A program made the translations under genes and the position numbers. A DNA stretch of 64,000 nt from an uncultured Celeribacter sp. (GTDB lineage Bacteria; Pseudomonadota; Alphaproteobacteria; Rhodobacterales; Rhodobacteraceae), in NCBI RefSeq assembly GCF_963676475.1, contig NZ_OY781106.1, positions 620,001 to 684,000 of the forward strand, read 5' to 3'. A model generated the notes under the pieces. The model was given only the letters and a program-made list of their open reading frames with translations, was not told the DNA's origin and searched no databases. Below, piece by piece: positions 1 to 8,960 of the stretch (its first letter is position 1; each line of letters starts with the position of its first letter).

Positions 1-319
1 GGGGCAGGCGGCCTCCATGGGCTCGCTTTTGCTGACTGCCGGTGAAAAAGGCATGCGCTTCTCGCTGCCCAACTCCCGCGTCATGGTGCACCAGCCGTCC
101 GGCGGCTACCAAGGTCAGGCGACCGACATCATGATCCACGCGCAAGAGACCCAAAAGCTCAAGGATCGTCTGAACCAGATCTACGTGAAGCACACGGGTC
201 AGGAATTCCAGACCATCGTCGATGCGCTTGAGCGTGACAATTTCATGTCGCCCGAGGACGCCAAAGAGTTTGGTCTGATCGACGAGATCGTCGAAAACCG
301 CGCGCCGCTCGCGGAGTAA
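1..319 (+). CDS. clpP: ATP-dependent Clp protease proteolytic subunit (3' part)
   Basis: C-terminal half of the ClpP serine peptidase, which assembles as a double heptamer and degrades proteins unfolded by ClpX or ClpA. The reading frame is open from the window edge, so the gene starts upstream. The nucleophile motif GQAASMGS is at the very start, the catalytic His motif MVHQPSGGYQGQATD follows, and the catalytic Asp lies in FGLIDEIV near the end. All three triad residues are visible. It is followed 214 bases later by clpX on the same strand, the usual order. Identification is secure; only the N-terminus is missing from view. Confidence 0.97.
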   Translation, partial: GQAASMGSLLLTAGEKGMRFSLPNSRVMVHQPSGGYQGQATDIMIHAQETQKLKDRLNQIYVKHTGQEFQTIVDALERDNFMSPEDAKEFGLIDEIVENRAPLAE

Positions 320-533
320 CATGACGGGCGTTTCGGCCTCTACGGGTCGAGGCGCCCTTTCGAAATGAGGGAGGAGAGCCGCCACACCGGGTATTCAGGC
401 AGAAAGATTTTGCCATTGTGCCCGAAAAACGGCTGTCCTACACTCTGTCAAATATCGCTCTTTGACCTGTTGGCCTCCGACGGGGCATGGGGCAAAGCAC
501 AACGCAAGAGAGCCTGAGGCTCAGGGGAATGTG

Positions 534-1802
534 ATGAGCAATTCGTCCGGTGGTGACAGCAAAAACACGCTCTACTGCTCGTTCTGCGGCAAGAGCCAGC
601 ACGAGGTGCGCAAACTGATTGCGGGGCCGACCGTGTTCATCTGTGACGAATGCGTCGAGTTGTGCATGGACATCATCCGCGAGGAGACCAAGACCTCGGG
701 TCTGAAATCCTCCGAAGGTGTGCCGTCGCCGAAAGAGATTTGCCAGGTGCTCGATGATTACGTCATCGGCCAGGCGACCGCGAAACGCGTGCTCTCGGTG
801 GCTGTGCACAACCATTACAAGCGTCTCAATCATGCCGCCAAAGGGGCGGGGGACATCGAGCTTGCGAAATCGAACATCCTGCTGATCGGTCCGACCGGTT
901 GCGGTAAAACGCTTTTGGCCCAGACGCTGGCGCGCATCCTCGATGTGCCCTTCACCATGGCCGATGCGACCACGCTGACCGAGGCGGGGTATGTGGGCGA
1001 GGATGTGGAAAACATCATCCTCAAGCTGTTGCAGGCGTCTGAGTATAACGTCGAACGGGCGCAGCGCGGCATCGTCTATATCGACGAGGTCGACAAGATC
1101 ACCCGCAAATCCGACAACCCTTCGATCACCCGAGACGTGTCGGGCGAGGGCGTGCAACAGGCTTTGCTGAAAATCATGGAGGGCACCGTGGCCTCTGTGC
1201 CGCCGCAGGGCGGGCGCAAGCATCCGCAGCAGGAATTCCTGCAAGTCGACACCACGAACATCCTGTTCATCTGTGGTGGCGCCTTTGCCGGCCTCGACCG
1301 CATCATCGCGCAGCGCAACAAGGGCACAGCGATGGGCTTTGGCGCCGATGTGAAAAACGATGACGACCGCGGTGTTGGCGATCTGTTCAAAGAGCTCGAG
1401 CCCGAAGATTTGCTGAAATTCGGCCTGATCCCGGAATTCGTTGGCCGTCTGCCGGTTCTGGCGACGCTCGAAGACCTCGACGAGGACGCGCTGGTCACCA
1501 TCTTGACCCAGCCGAAAAACGCTCTGGTGAAACAGTATCAGCGTCTTTTCGAGTTGGAAGACACCGAACTGAGCTTCACCGAAGAGGCGCTCACCGCCAT
1601 CGCCAAACGCGCCATCGAGCGCAAAACCGGCGCGCGCGGTCTGCGCTCGATCCTCGAAGACATCCTTCTGGACACGATGTTCGAGCTTCCGGGCATGGAC
1701 AATGTGACCGAAGTTGTGGTGAACGAAGAGGCTGTGAACTCTGAGGCGAAGCCTTTGATGATCTATTCCGAGGATGACGCCAAGGAAAAGACCGCCTCCT
1801 AA
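534..1802 (+). CDS. clpX: ATP-dependent Clp protease ATP-binding subunit ClpX
   Basis: AAA+ unfoldase that recognises tagged substrates and feeds them to ClpP. The 422-residue product (E. coli ClpX has 424) begins with the C4 zinc-binding domain (Cys15, Cys18, Cys37, Cys40). It then has Walker A GPTGCGKT at residues 119-126, Walker B IVYIDE ending at Asp184-Glu185, and the C-terminal RKTGARGLR sensor-2 region. The open frame extends 24 codons further upstream, but the ATG at 534 gives the family N-terminus (MSNSSGGDSKNTLYC) and has a purine-rich AGGGGAA just before it. A GTG sits immediately upstream. A strong terminator follows. Confidence 0.97.
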   Translation: MSNSSGGDSKNTLYCSFCGKSQHEVRKLIAGPTVFICDECVELCMDIIREETKTSGLKSSEGVPSPKEICQVLDDYVIGQATAKRVLSVAVHNHYKRLNHAAKGAGDIELAKSNILLIGPTGCGKTLLAQTLARILDVPFTMADATTLTEAGYVGEDVENIILKLLQASEYNVERAQRGIVYIDEVDKITRKSDNPSITRDVSGEGVQQALLKIMEGTVASVPPQGGRKHPQQEFLQVDTTNILFICGGAFAGLDRIIAQRNKGTAMGFGADVKNDDDRGVGDLFKELEPEDLLKFGLIPEFVGRLPVLATLEDLDEDALVTILTQPKNALVKQYQRLFELEDTELSFTEEALTAIAKRAIERKTGARGLRSILEDILLDTMFELPGMDNVTEVVVNEEAVNSEAKPLMIYSEDDAKEKTAS

Positions 1803-1823
1803 GAGGTGAAATTACTCATTTGC

Positions 1824-1862
1824 AAGCCCCGTCGCGGTTCCCGTTGGCGGGGCTTTGCTTTT
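1824..1862 (+). terminator. Rho-independent terminator of clpP-clpX
   Basis: An 8-bp stem AAGCCCCG / CGGGGCTT (1824-1831 with 1848-1855) is followed by the T-rich stretch TTGCTTTTG. It lies 22 bases after the clpX stop and ends the clpPX transcription unit. Confidence 0.8.
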
Positions 1863-1983
1863 GCTCCGTGACTTGAAGCGAATTTGAGCCGGAAAAGGCT
1901 GTAGGGCCTCGGCTGCCCTCTGGACCTCCGCGCGCGGATGGTTCATAGAGAGAACCAAGCGAAATTCGAAAGGTGACACCGTC

Positions 1984-2367
1984 ATGGGGATTTTGAACAC
2001 GGCACTGCGGGCGTTGATCTGGTGGAAAGGCCAAACCATCGGGACGCAGCTTTTCACATGGCGTCACGGCATCAAGGTCGGCGAAGATGCCCAGGGCAAT
2101 GCCTTTTATCGCAATGAAAACGACAGCCGTCGTTGGGTCGTCTACAATGGCGATGTCGAAGCCTCCCGAATCAGCCCGGATTGGCACGGCTGGCTACACC
2201 ACACCTTTGCGAACCACCCGGGCCATGAGGCGCTTGAGCACAAGCCTTGGGAAAAAGAGCACGTCGAAAACCTGACCGGCACTGTGGCGGCTTATGCTCC
2301 CGCAGGCTCCATCCGTAAGCCCATGCCGGTTGAGCGTCGCGATTACGAGGCGTGGCAGCCCGAATAA
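1984..2367 (+). CDS. NADH:ubiquinone oxidoreductase subunit NDUFA12 family
   Basis: 127-residue homologue of mitochondrial complex I accessory subunit NDUFA12 (B17.2), found in alphaproteobacterial respiratory complex I. The family pattern is clear: WWKGQTIGTQLFT near the N-terminus, then GNAFYRN, RRWVVYNGDVEASRISPDWHGWLHH and a C-terminal RRDYEAWQP. It lies outside any nuo cluster, which is usual for this accessory gene in Rhodobacteraceae. The ATG at 1984 follows an AAAGGTGAC ribosome site. Its stop overlaps the mlaD start by one base (TAATG), so the two are probably translationally coupled. Confidence 0.92.
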   Translation: MGILNTALRALIWWKGQTIGTQLFTWRHGIKVGEDAQGNAFYRNENDSRRWVVYNGDVEASRISPDWHGWLHHTFANHPGHEALEHKPWEKEHVENLTGTVAAYAPAGSIRKPMPVERRDYEAWQPE

Positions 2368-2831
2368 TGGCCGAAAATCCGACAGAAGTCGCGGTGGGCG
2401 CTGGTGTTGTGGCGCTGGCCCTGGGGTTTCTGGTCTATGCGGGCCAGATCACCGGGTTCGGCGCAGGCGCGTCCGAGCACTACCAGTTGACCGCCTCTTT
2501 CCGCTCCGCCGAAGGCATCTCGGCAGGCACCGATGTGCGCCTCGCGGGCGTCAAGATCGGCACGGTGACAGACCTCGACCTCAACCGCGACACCTTCCGC
2601 GCCGAAGCAAAACTGACGCTCGACGGCGATATTGCGCTGCCGGATGACACCGCCGCGATGATTTCGTCCGAGGGTCTTCTGGGCGGCAATTTCGTCGAAC
2701 TTGTCCCCGGTGGCTCGATGTTCAATTTCGAGGACGGTCAGGTGATCGCGGACACGCAAGGTTCTGTCAGCCTGATCAATCTTTTGCTGAAATTCGTGAC
2801 CGGAAGTGGCGACGACGGAGCCACGGAATGA
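2367..2831 (+). CDS. mlaD: Outer membrane lipid asymmetry maintenance protein MlaD
   Basis: 154-residue periplasm-facing, membrane-anchored MCE-domain protein of the Mla phospholipid transport system, which keeps glycerophospholipids out of the outer leaflet. There is one N-terminal transmembrane helix (about residues 6-24), followed by the MCE core: the strand ending SAGTDVRLAGVKIGTV, then LPDDTAAMISSEGLLGGNFVEL and PGGS. The start is the ATG overlapping the stop of the previous gene; the frame also has an earlier GTG at 2352 that adds nothing family-like. The mlaE and mlaF partners are not in this window, so mlaD is separated from its transporter. Stop and next start overlap as ATGA. Confidence 0.9.
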   Translation: MAENPTEVAVGAGVVALALGFLVYAGQITGFGAGASEHYQLTASFRSAEGISAGTDVRLAGVKIGTVTDLDLNRDTFRAEAKLTLDGDIALPDDTAAMISSEGLLGGNFVELVPGGSMFNFEDGQVIADTQGSVSLINLLLKFVTGSGDDGATE

Positions 2832-3370
2832 TCCGTCGCAGGGCCCTTATCACCGCAGCCTTGGTCTTGAGCGCCCCCGCTTGGGCGCAAGACGGCGGGT
2901 TCAACGACGATCTGGAAACCGGTCTCGATGAGATCATCATCCAGCCTATGGAAGAGGGCGGGGAGGTTGGCGGTTTTGGCGCGGGCGGGCTTTCTCTCGA
3001 AGATCTGCAAAACCTGCCGAACGATGGCTTTCAGCAAGAGCTTAAGGACATCACCACCGAGTTGCAGGAAAATGTTGTCTCCGCCTCCGGCGCCACGGTG
3101 CGCGCGCTCGACAAGCTGACCGGCCAAGTCGCCGATCTGACGCTAGAGACCGGTGGCACGCAAGTTTTCGGACGGATTGAGGTGTTTCTGGGCGATTGCC
3201 GCTACCCAGAGGACAACCCCTCGGGCAATGCCTATGCCTATCTCGTGGTCCGCGCCCAAGGCGACGAGGCCCCTGTGTTTTCCGGCTGGATGGTCGCCTC
3301 AAGCCCGGCTTTGAACGCCATGGACCACCCTCGTTACGACATCTGGCCCCTGAGCTGTAGCACGTCCTGA
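2828..3370 (+). CDS. DUF2155 domain-containing exported protein
   Basis: 180-residue protein with a clear Sec signal peptide (MIRRRALITAALVLSAPAWA, cut before Gln21). A low-complexity Gly/Glu/Leu region follows, then the C-terminal DUF2155 domain (ATVRALDKLTGQ... VFGRIEVFLGDCRYP... AYLVVRAQGDEAPVFSGWMVASSPALNAMDHPRYD). DUF2155 proteins are small periplasmic proteins of alphaproteobacteria with no established function. The start overlaps the mlaD stop by four bases, so it belongs to the NDUFA12-mlaD operon. Its last 37 bases overlap the 3' end of the convergent aat gene. Confidence 0.9.
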   Translation: MIRRRALITAALVLSAPAWAQDGGFNDDLETGLDEIIIQPMEEGGEVGGFGAGGLSLEDLQNLPNDGFQQELKDITTELQENVVSASGATVRALDKLTGQVADLTLETGGTQVFGRIEVFLGDCRYPEDNPSGNAYAYLVVRAQGDEAPVFSGWMVASSPALNAMDHPRYDIWPLSCSTS

Positions 3371-3978
3371 GGTGTCAGGGGCTTTGCGTGCGCCGTGAAA
3401 TCTGCCCGTGTTGTCAAGGCTTTGCTCAGGAGTGCGCGATATTCGGATCGAGGAATTTCAATCCCGCCGAGGCTGGCGAGATGCTCGGTCAGAAATTGCG
3501 TGTCAAAGAGTGTGAAGCCTGAGCGTCTCAGATGCGCGACCAGATAGGCCAGCACGATCTTTGAGGCACTGGGCACGCGCGAAAACATGCTTTCGCCGAA
3601 GAACGCCGTGCCTATGGCCAACCCATAGGTGCCGCCGACCAGCCGATCCCCCTCCCAAAGCTCGACGGAATGGCCAAAGCCCATCTCGTGCAGCTCCGTG
3701 TAGAGATCGAAAATCGTATCGTTGATCCAGGTCTCGTCGCGATCCGCACAACCCTCCATCACGGCCTCGAAGGCCTGATCGAAACTCACGCGATAGCGGT
3801 CTTGCCGGATCAGCCGGGCCAGTGAGCGCGAGATGTGAAACCCGTCCAAAGGAATGATGCCCCGCTCGCGCGGATCGACCCAAAAGAGGCTCTCATCCTC
3901 ACGCGATTCCGCCATGGGAAAGACGCCATTGGCATAGGCTTGCAGGATCAATTCCGGGGTGAGTTCGACGTGGTTCAT
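3334..3978 (-). CDS. aat: Leucyl/phenylalanyl-tRNA--protein transferase
   Basis: Enzyme of the bacterial N-end rule: it moves Leu or Phe from aminoacyl-tRNA to proteins with N-terminal Arg or Lys, marking them for ClpS-ClpAP. The 214-residue product is the short alphaproteobacterial form. It shows LILQAYANGVFPMAES, WVDPRERGIIPLDGFHISRSLAR, HSVELWEGDRLVGGTYGLAIGTAFFGESMFS and LFDTQFLTEHLASLGG, the core blocks of the family. It lies downstream of accBC on the same strand but beyond a strong terminator. Its 3' end overlaps the convergent DUF2155 gene. Confidence 0.95.
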   Translation of the reverse strand: MNHVELTPELILQAYANGVFPMAESREDESLFWVDPRERGIIPLDGFHISRSLARLIRQDRYRVSFDQAFEAVMEGCADRDETWINDTIFDLYTELHEMGFGHSVELWEGDRLVGGTYGLAIGTAFFGESMFSRVPSASKIVLAYLVAHLRRSGFTLFDTQFLTEHLASLGGIEIPRSEYRALLSKALTTRADFTAHAKPLTPQDVLQLRGQMS

Positions 3979-4010
3979 GGCGGCAAATGTGACGTGGGTG
4001 CGGGCAAAAG

Positions 4011-4035
4011 AAAAGGCCGCGCATCACACGCGGCC
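4011..4035 (-). terminator. Rho-independent terminator of accB-accC
   Basis: Perfect 7-bp stem GGCCGCG / CGCGGCC (4015-4021 with 4029-4035), followed on the minus strand by TTTTCTTTTG. It separates accC (ends 4061) from aat (starts 3978). Confidence 0.8.
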
Positions 4036-4060
4036 CTTCAAACTTTAGAAACGTTTCAGG

Positions 4061-5407
4061 TCAGCCCAGATTGGCCTCAAGCCATTTTTCCAGCCAGTGG
4101 ATGTTGTAATTGCCCGTGAGCACATCCTCTTCCTGCAACAGCGCGTGGAACAGCGGGATCGTGGTGTCGACACCATCGACGATCAGCTCGCCCAGAGCAC
4201 GGTTGAGACGCGCCAGGGCTTCGGGCCGGTCACGCCCATGGACGATCAGCTTGCCGATCAAACTGTCGTAATAGGGCGGGATCGTGTAGCCGTCATAAAG
4301 CCCGGAATCCATCCGAACGCCCAGACCGCCAGGCGCGTGATATTGCGTGATTTTGCCGGGGCAGGGCGCAAAATTCGGTAGTTTCTCGGCGTTGATCCGC
4401 ACTTCGATGGCATGACCATCCAGCAGCAACTCGTCCTGCGTGAAGGACAGCTTTTCGCCAGATGCGACACGAATTTGTTCGCGCACGAGGTCCTGACGGA
4501 AAATCGCCTCAGTCACAGGGTGTTCCACCTGAAGACGGGTGTTCATCTCGATGAAATAGAACTCGCCGTCCTCGTAGAGAAACTCGATCGTGCCTGCGCC
4601 CTTGTAGCCCATCTCCGCGATGGCCTTGGCACAGATGCCGCCGATACGGGCGCGCTCTTCGGGGGAAATCGAGGGGCCGGGAGCCTCTTCGAAAACCTTC
4701 TGGTGACGGCGTTGCAGCGAACAATCGCGCTCGCCCAGGTGGACACCGCCGCCTTGACCGTCGCCGAAGACCTGCACCTCGATGTGACGCGGCTTCTGGA
4801 GATATTTCTCCATGTAAACCTCGTCATTGCCGAAAGCGGCTTTCGCCTCGGAGCGCGCGGTGCGGAAGGCAACTTCAAGCTCGGCCTCGTTCAGCGCCAC
4901 TTTCATGCCGCGACCGCCACCACCGGCGGTGGCTTTGATGATGACCGGATAGCCCATGTCGGCGGCGGTCGTCTTGGCCGTCGCCACATCGGGCACGCCG
5001 CCTTTGGAGCCGGGGACCACGGGGATGCCCAGTTTCTCGGCGGTCTCTTTCGCGGTGATCTTGTCGCCCATCTGGCGGATGTGTTCCGCCGACGGACCGA
5101 TGAAGGTCAGGTCGTGATCTTCGACGATCTGCACGAAGGCGGCGTTCTCAGACAGAAAGCCATAGCCCGGGTGGATCGCCTGAGCGCCGGTGATTTCACA
5201 GGCGGCGATGATGGCCGGGAAGTTCAGGTAGGACTGGGCCGAACTGTTCGGGCCAATACAAACCGCTTCGTCGGCCATCCGCACATGCATGGCGTCGGCG
5301 TCGGCGGTGGAATGGACGGCCACCGATTGGATGCCCATCTCGCGACAGGCGCGGATCACCCGCAGGGCGATCTCGCCCCGGTTGGCGATGAGGATTTTAT
5401 CGAACAT
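4061..5407 (-). CDS. accC: Acetyl-CoA carboxylase biotin carboxylase subunit
   Basis: Biotin carboxylase: ATP-dependent carboxylation of the biotin on AccB, first half-reaction of malonyl-CoA formation for fatty acid synthesis. The 448-residue product (E. coli 449) starts MFDKILIANRGEIALR. It has the glycine-rich ATP-grasp loop KATAGGGGRGMK, the GERDCSLQRRHQK block, and EMNTRLQVEHPVTE with the metal- and bicarbonate-binding Glu, Asn and Arg. The frame opens with a TTG two codons earlier, but the ATG at 5407 has AAGGGG seven bases upstream and matches the family start. It lies 11 bases after accB, so the two form an operon. Confidence 0.97.
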   Translation of the reverse strand: MFDKILIANRGEIALRVIRACREMGIQSVAVHSTADADAMHVRMADEAVCIGPNSSAQSYLNFPAIIAACEITGAQAIHPGYGFLSENAAFVQIVEDHDLTFIGPSAEHIRQMGDKITAKETAEKLGIPVVPGSKGGVPDVATAKTTAADMGYPVIIKATAGGGGRGMKVALNEAELEVAFRTARSEAKAAFGNDEVYMEKYLQKPRHIEVQVFGDGQGGGVHLGERDCSLQRRHQKVFEEAPGPSISPEERARIGGICAKAIAEMGYKGAGTIEFLYEDGEFYFIEMNTRLQVEHPVTEAIFRQDLVREQIRVASGEKLSFTQDELLLDGHAIEVRINAEKLPNFAPCPGKITQYHAPGGLGVRMDSGLYDGYTIPPYYDSLIGKLIVHGRDRPEALARLNRALGELIVDGVDTTIPLFHALLQEEDVLTGNYNIHWLEKWLEANLG

Positions 5408-5418
5408 CGACAAACCCC

Positions 5419-5907
5419 TTATTCGATGATCATCAGAGGGGCGCCGAATTCGACCGGGGTGCCATCGTCCACGAGGATGCGTTTCACGGTCCCAGATTTC
5501 GGCGCGGGGATATGGTTCATGGTCTTCATGGCTTCGACGATCAGAACGGTCTGACCTTCGGAGACCTTGTCACCCACGCTCACGAAGGGTGCGGCGCCTG
5601 GTTCGGCGGCAAGATAGGCGGTGCCGACCATCGGCGAGGGCACGGCGTTCGGATCGTTGGCCGGGTCGCCTGCGTCGGAGGCGGCGGCCGGTGCTGCGGC
5701 GGCGGGTGCGGCAGCCGGGGCGGCGGCGACAGGTGCGGGTGCTGCCACGGTCTGAATGACCTGCGGGGCGGCGCGGCTCACGCGGACGTTGAGGCTGTCA
5801 TTGTCGCCATATTCACGCATGACTTCGAGTTCGGTGAGCTCGTTGGCGCTCAGGAGTTCCGCCAATGCCTGAATGAAAGCCACGTCGGCGTCGTTTTGCT
5901 TTGTCAT
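5419..5907 (-). CDS. accB: Acetyl-CoA carboxylase biotin carboxyl carrier protein
   Basis: 162-residue biotin carrier of acetyl-CoA carboxylase. The N-terminal dimerisation region (residues 1-48) leads into a flexible Ala/Pro-rich linker (about 55-78) and the biotinyl domain. The biotin attachment motif EAMKTMNHI contains Lys128, 34 residues from the C-terminus as in the family. The linker is longer in alanine than in E. coli AccB, usual for high-GC alphaproteobacteria. It is first gene of accB-accC; the carboxyltransferase genes accA and accD are elsewhere. Confidence 0.96.
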   Translation of the reverse strand: MTKQNDADVAFIQALAELLSANELTELEVMREYGDNDSLNVRVSRAAPQVIQTVAAPAPVAAAPAAAPAAAAPAAASDAGDPANDPNAVPSPMVGTAYLAAEPGAAPFVSVGDKVSEGQTVLIVEAMKTMNHIPAPKSGTVKRILVDDGTPVEFGAPLMIIE

Positions 5908-5999
5908 ATGTTCAACTCGGTTTTGGGCCGCTCAGGTCTCAAAGGGTACCAGATTTGGCAGAGCGTTCGAGCCCAGGCTGATTGATCTTCTGAGTTCCG

Positions 6000-6028
6000 T
6001 ATATAGGCCTTGTGACGTTGCGTGAAAA
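6000..6028 (-). promoter_or_regulatory. Possible promoter of accB
   Basis: On the minus strand TTTTCA (6023-6028) and TATATA (6000-6005) are separated by 17 bases, 93 bases upstream of accB. The -35 is a weak match, so this is only a candidate. The rest of the 5908-6223 gap holds the divergent preT leader and a short palindrome, CGCAT-GATT-ATGCG, at 6091-6104. No RutR operator was found in this gap. Confidence 0.35.
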
Positions 6029-6223
6029 CCCGATAACCGACCCTGGTCCGGGGAGAATGGCGCAAACTCTGCCTATGTTTTGGGCGTCCACGCATGATTA
6101 TGCGGCGTGAAGAGCGGGATAAGACCGAAAATAACCGGATCATAAATTTTACCGCTTGATAAAAAAATGAAGCCTGCCACGCTCGAGTCACCAATAAAAG
6201 CAAGCCAACAGGGAGCAAGCCCG

Positions 6224-7561
6224 ATGACCAACAGCCCGCTGACGCCCGGCATCACCGCCGGACGCCTGCCCGAGGAGAGCTATGCCGCGCAGTTTTCCGA
6301 TCTGCACCCGGTGCTCGACGATCACGAGGCGCTCGTCGCCGCAGACCGGTGTTATTTCTGTCATGATGCACCCTGCATGACGGCGTGCCCGACCTCGATC
6401 GACGTGCCCCTGTTCATTCGCCAGATCATGACCGGCACGCCCGAGGCAGCGGCCAAGACGATATTCGACCAGAATATTCTGGGCGGCATGTGCGCGCGGG
6501 TCTGTCCGACAGAGACACTTTGCGAAGAAGTTTGCGTGCGCGAGATCGCAGAGGGCAAACCCGTCGAGATCGGGCGTTTGCAACGCTACGCCACCGACGC
6601 GCTGATGGCGAAAGGCGTGCATCCCTACAGCCGCGCCGAGGCGACCGGAAAAACCGTCGCCGTGGTGGGCGCGGGCCCTGCGGGGCTGGCGGCGGCGCAT
6701 CGTCTCGCCATGAAGGGCCACGACGTGGTGATGTTCGACGCGCGTCCGAAATCCGGCGGGCTCAACGAATATGGCATCGCCTCCTACAAGGCGCCCGATG
6801 GCTATGCCCAAAAAGAGGTCGACTGGCTGATGCAGATCGGCGGAATCACGGTTGAGACCGGCAAGAAACTCGGCGACGGGCTGACGCTCGACGGGTTGAA
6901 GGCCGACTATGACGCCGTGTTCCTCGCCATCGGTCTGGCGGGCGTCAATGCGCTCCGCGCCGAGGGCGAAGACACCGACGGCGTTCTCGATGCGGTGGAG
7001 TTCATCTCTGAACTGCGTCAGGCCGAAGACCTCTCGAAACTGCCCGTTGGCCGCAATGTCGTGGTGATCGGCGGCGGGATGACCGCCGTGGATGCCGCGG
7101 TGCAGGCGAAACTTCTGGGCGCGCAGAATGTGTCTATGGTCTATCGCCGAGGCCGCGCCAGCATGTCGGCGTCCGAGTATGAACAGGAACTCGCCGCCTC
7201 GAAAGGCGTGCAGATTTTCTACAACGCGGCCCCCGTTGCGGTCTACGGCGAGGGCGCGGTCGAGGAGGTCGAGTTCGAATACACTTCCGAGGAGGGCGGC
7301 AGCCTGAAAGGCACCGGCGAGACCTTCCGCTTGCCTGCCGATCAGGTGTTCAAGGCCATCGGTCAGACACTCGACGGTGCGCCCGAAGGCATCGAGGTCA
7401 CCGGCGGCAAGATCACGGTCGATGCCGTGGGACGCACCTCGATTGCGGGCGTCTGGGCCGGGGGCGATTGTGCCTCGGGCGGCGAAGACCTAACCGTGAC
7501 CGCGGTGTCCGAGGGACGTGACGCCGCCGAAGACATCCACGCCAAGCTGATGGAGGGCTGA
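6224..7561 (+). CDS. preT: NAD-dependent dihydropyrimidine dehydrogenase subunit PreT
   Basis: Electron-input subunit of the bacterial NAD(H)-dependent dihydropyrimidine dehydrogenase, which reduces uracil and thymine to their dihydro forms. The 445-residue GltD-like flavoprotein has an N-terminal double Fe-S cluster domain (Cys43, 46, 51, 55 and Cys90, 94, 100, 104). An FAD Rossmann motif (VAVVGAGPAGLAAA) and an NAD-binding motif (VVVIGGGMTAVDAA) follow, then a C-terminal GDCASGG FAD contact. The frame is open 19 codons further upstream; the ATG at 6224 is preferred because GGGAG lies eight bases before it. preA follows after three bases, so they are cotranscribed. Confidence 0.93.
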   Translation: MTNSPLTPGITAGRLPEESYAAQFSDLHPVLDDHEALVAADRCYFCHDAPCMTACPTSIDVPLFIRQIMTGTPEAAAKTIFDQNILGGMCARVCPTETLCEEVCVREIAEGKPVEIGRLQRYATDALMAKGVHPYSRAEATGKTVAVVGAGPAGLAAAHRLAMKGHDVVMFDARPKSGGLNEYGIASYKAPDGYAQKEVDWLMQIGGITVETGKKLGDGLTLDGLKADYDAVFLAIGLAGVNALRAEGEDTDGVLDAVEFISELRQAEDLSKLPVGRNVVVIGGGMTAVDAAVQAKLLGAQNVSMVYRRGRASMSASEYEQELAASKGVQIFYNAAPVAVYGEGAVEEVEFEYTSEEGGSLKGTGETFRLPADQVFKAIGQTLDGAPEGIEVTGGKITVDAVGRTSIAGVWAGGDCASGGEDLTVTAVSEGRDAAEDIHAKLMEG

Positions 7562-7564
7562 GCC

Positions 7565-8863
7565 ATGGCCGATTTGACAAGCACCTTTTGTGGCATCACA
7601 AGCCCGAACCCCTTTTGGCTGGCCTCCGCGCCGCCGACCGACAAGGAATACAACGTCCGCCGCGCCTTTGAGGCCGGGTGGGGCGGTGTGGTCTGGAAAA
7701 CGCTGGGCGAAGAAGGTCCGCCGGTCGTCAACGTCAACGGGCCGCGCTACGGGGCTATTCATGGCGCTGACCGCCGGTTGCTGGGGCTCAACAACATCGA
7801 ACTGATCACCGACCGTCCGCTGGAGGTGAACCTCGAAGAAATGACGCGGGTGAAAAAGGACTACCCGGACCGGGCGCTGATTGCCTCCGTCATGGTGCCC
7901 TGTGACGCCGACAGTTGGAAGTCGATCATCCCGCGCATTGCGGAGACGGGATGCGACGGGTTCGAGCTGAACTTTGGCTGTCCGCATGGCATGGCCGAGC
8001 GCGGCATGGGTTCTGCCGTGGGGCAGGTGCCGGAATATATCGAGATGGTGACACGGTGGTGCAAGGAATCGACCGACCTGCCGGTCATCGTGAAACTGAC
8101 GCCCAACATCACCAACGTGCTCTACCCGGCGGAGGCCGCGTTGCGCGGTGGCGCCGATGCGGTCAGCTTGATCAACACGATCAACTCGATCACCTCGGTC
8201 AACCTCGATGCGTTTTCGCCCGAACCGATGATCGACGGCAAAGGCACCCATGGCGGCTATTGCGGCCCGGCGGTGAAACCGATTGCGATGAACATGGTGG
8301 CCGAAATTGCCCGCAACCCGGCGACGGCAAAGCTGCCGATCTCGGGCATTGGCGGCGTGACCACCTGGCGCGATGCGGCGGAGTTCATGGCGCTGGGTGC
8401 GGGCAATGTGCAGGTCTGTACGGCGGTGATGACCTATGGCTTCAAGATCGTCGAAGAGATGATTTCGGGGCTGAGCCAGTACCTTGATGAAAAGGAAATG
8501 GCGCTCTCCGATCTGGTCGGCAAGGCCACGCCCAATGTGACGGATTGGCAATATCTCAACCTCAACCACGTCACCAAAGCGGTGATCAATCAGGACGATT
8601 GCATCAATTGCGGGCGCTGTTATGCGGCCTGTGAGGACACTTCGCATCAGGCCATCGAGATGAGCCCGGATCGCATTTTTACCGTCAAGGACGATGAATG
8701 TGTGGCCTGTAACCTTTGCGTCAATGTTTGCCCGATCGAGGGCTGTATCACTATGAAAACGCTCGAAAAAGGCGAGGTGGATGAGCGGACGGGCACGCCG
8801 GTGGGTGACTATGCCAACTGGACGACACATCCGAACAACGTCGCGGCTGTTTCCGCAGAGTGA
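7565..8863 (+). CDS. preA: NAD-dependent dihydropyrimidine dehydrogenase subunit PreA
   Basis: Catalytic subunit: an FMN TIM-barrel related to dihydroorotate dehydrogenase (about residues 1-310) fused to two 4Fe-4S clusters. Barrel features seen are NPFWLASAPPTD, ELNFGCPHGM (the active-site region) and ISGIGGVTTWRDA. The clusters are CINCGRCYAAC beginning at Cys346 and CVACNLCVNVCP beginning at Cys379. At 432 residues it matches the separate-subunit form of bacteria rather than the fused eukaryotic enzyme. It takes electrons from PreT and performs the first step of reductive pyrimidine breakdown; later steps are encoded 2 kb downstream. Confidence 0.95.
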   Translation: MADLTSTFCGITSPNPFWLASAPPTDKEYNVRRAFEAGWGGVVWKTLGEEGPPVVNVNGPRYGAIHGADRRLLGLNNIELITDRPLEVNLEEMTRVKKDYPDRALIASVMVPCDADSWKSIIPRIAETGCDGFELNFGCPHGMAERGMGSAVGQVPEYIEMVTRWCKESTDLPVIVKLTPNITNVLYPAEAALRGGADAVSLINTINSITSVNLDAFSPEPMIDGKGTHGGYCGPAVKPIAMNMVAEIARNPATAKLPISGIGGVTTWRDAAEFMALGAGNVQVCTAVMTYGFKIVEEMISGLSQYLDEKEMALSDLVGKATPNVTDWQYLNLNHVTKAVINQDDCINCGRCYAACEDTSHQAIEMSPDRIFTVKDDECVACNLCVNVCPIEGCITMKTLEKGEVDERTGTPVGDYANWTTHPNNVAAVSAE

Positions 8864-8912
8864 CGCGAGATTTGCCGGCTGATTTCGGTCAGCCGACAGC
8901 AGAGCACAACCA

Positions 8913-8946
8913 TTGCCCCGGAGCCTGCGATACGCAGCCGGGGCAA
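8913..8946. other. Long stem-loop downstream of preA
   Basis: Outer stem TTGCCCCGG / CCGGGGCAA (8913-8921 with 8938-8946) and inner stem CTGCG / CGCAG (8925-8929 with 8933-8937), with an AGC bulge. It lies 50 bases after preA and 15 bases before a classic terminator, so the two hairpins stand in tandem. It may protect the transcript 3' end or act as a backup terminator. Confidence 0.55.
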
Positions 8947-8960
8947 GACATCACGACAGG

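Noticed and set aside
5904..6218. 104-codon minus-strand frame upstream of accB
   Set aside because: No ribosome site or family likeness, and it covers the accB/preT promoter region.
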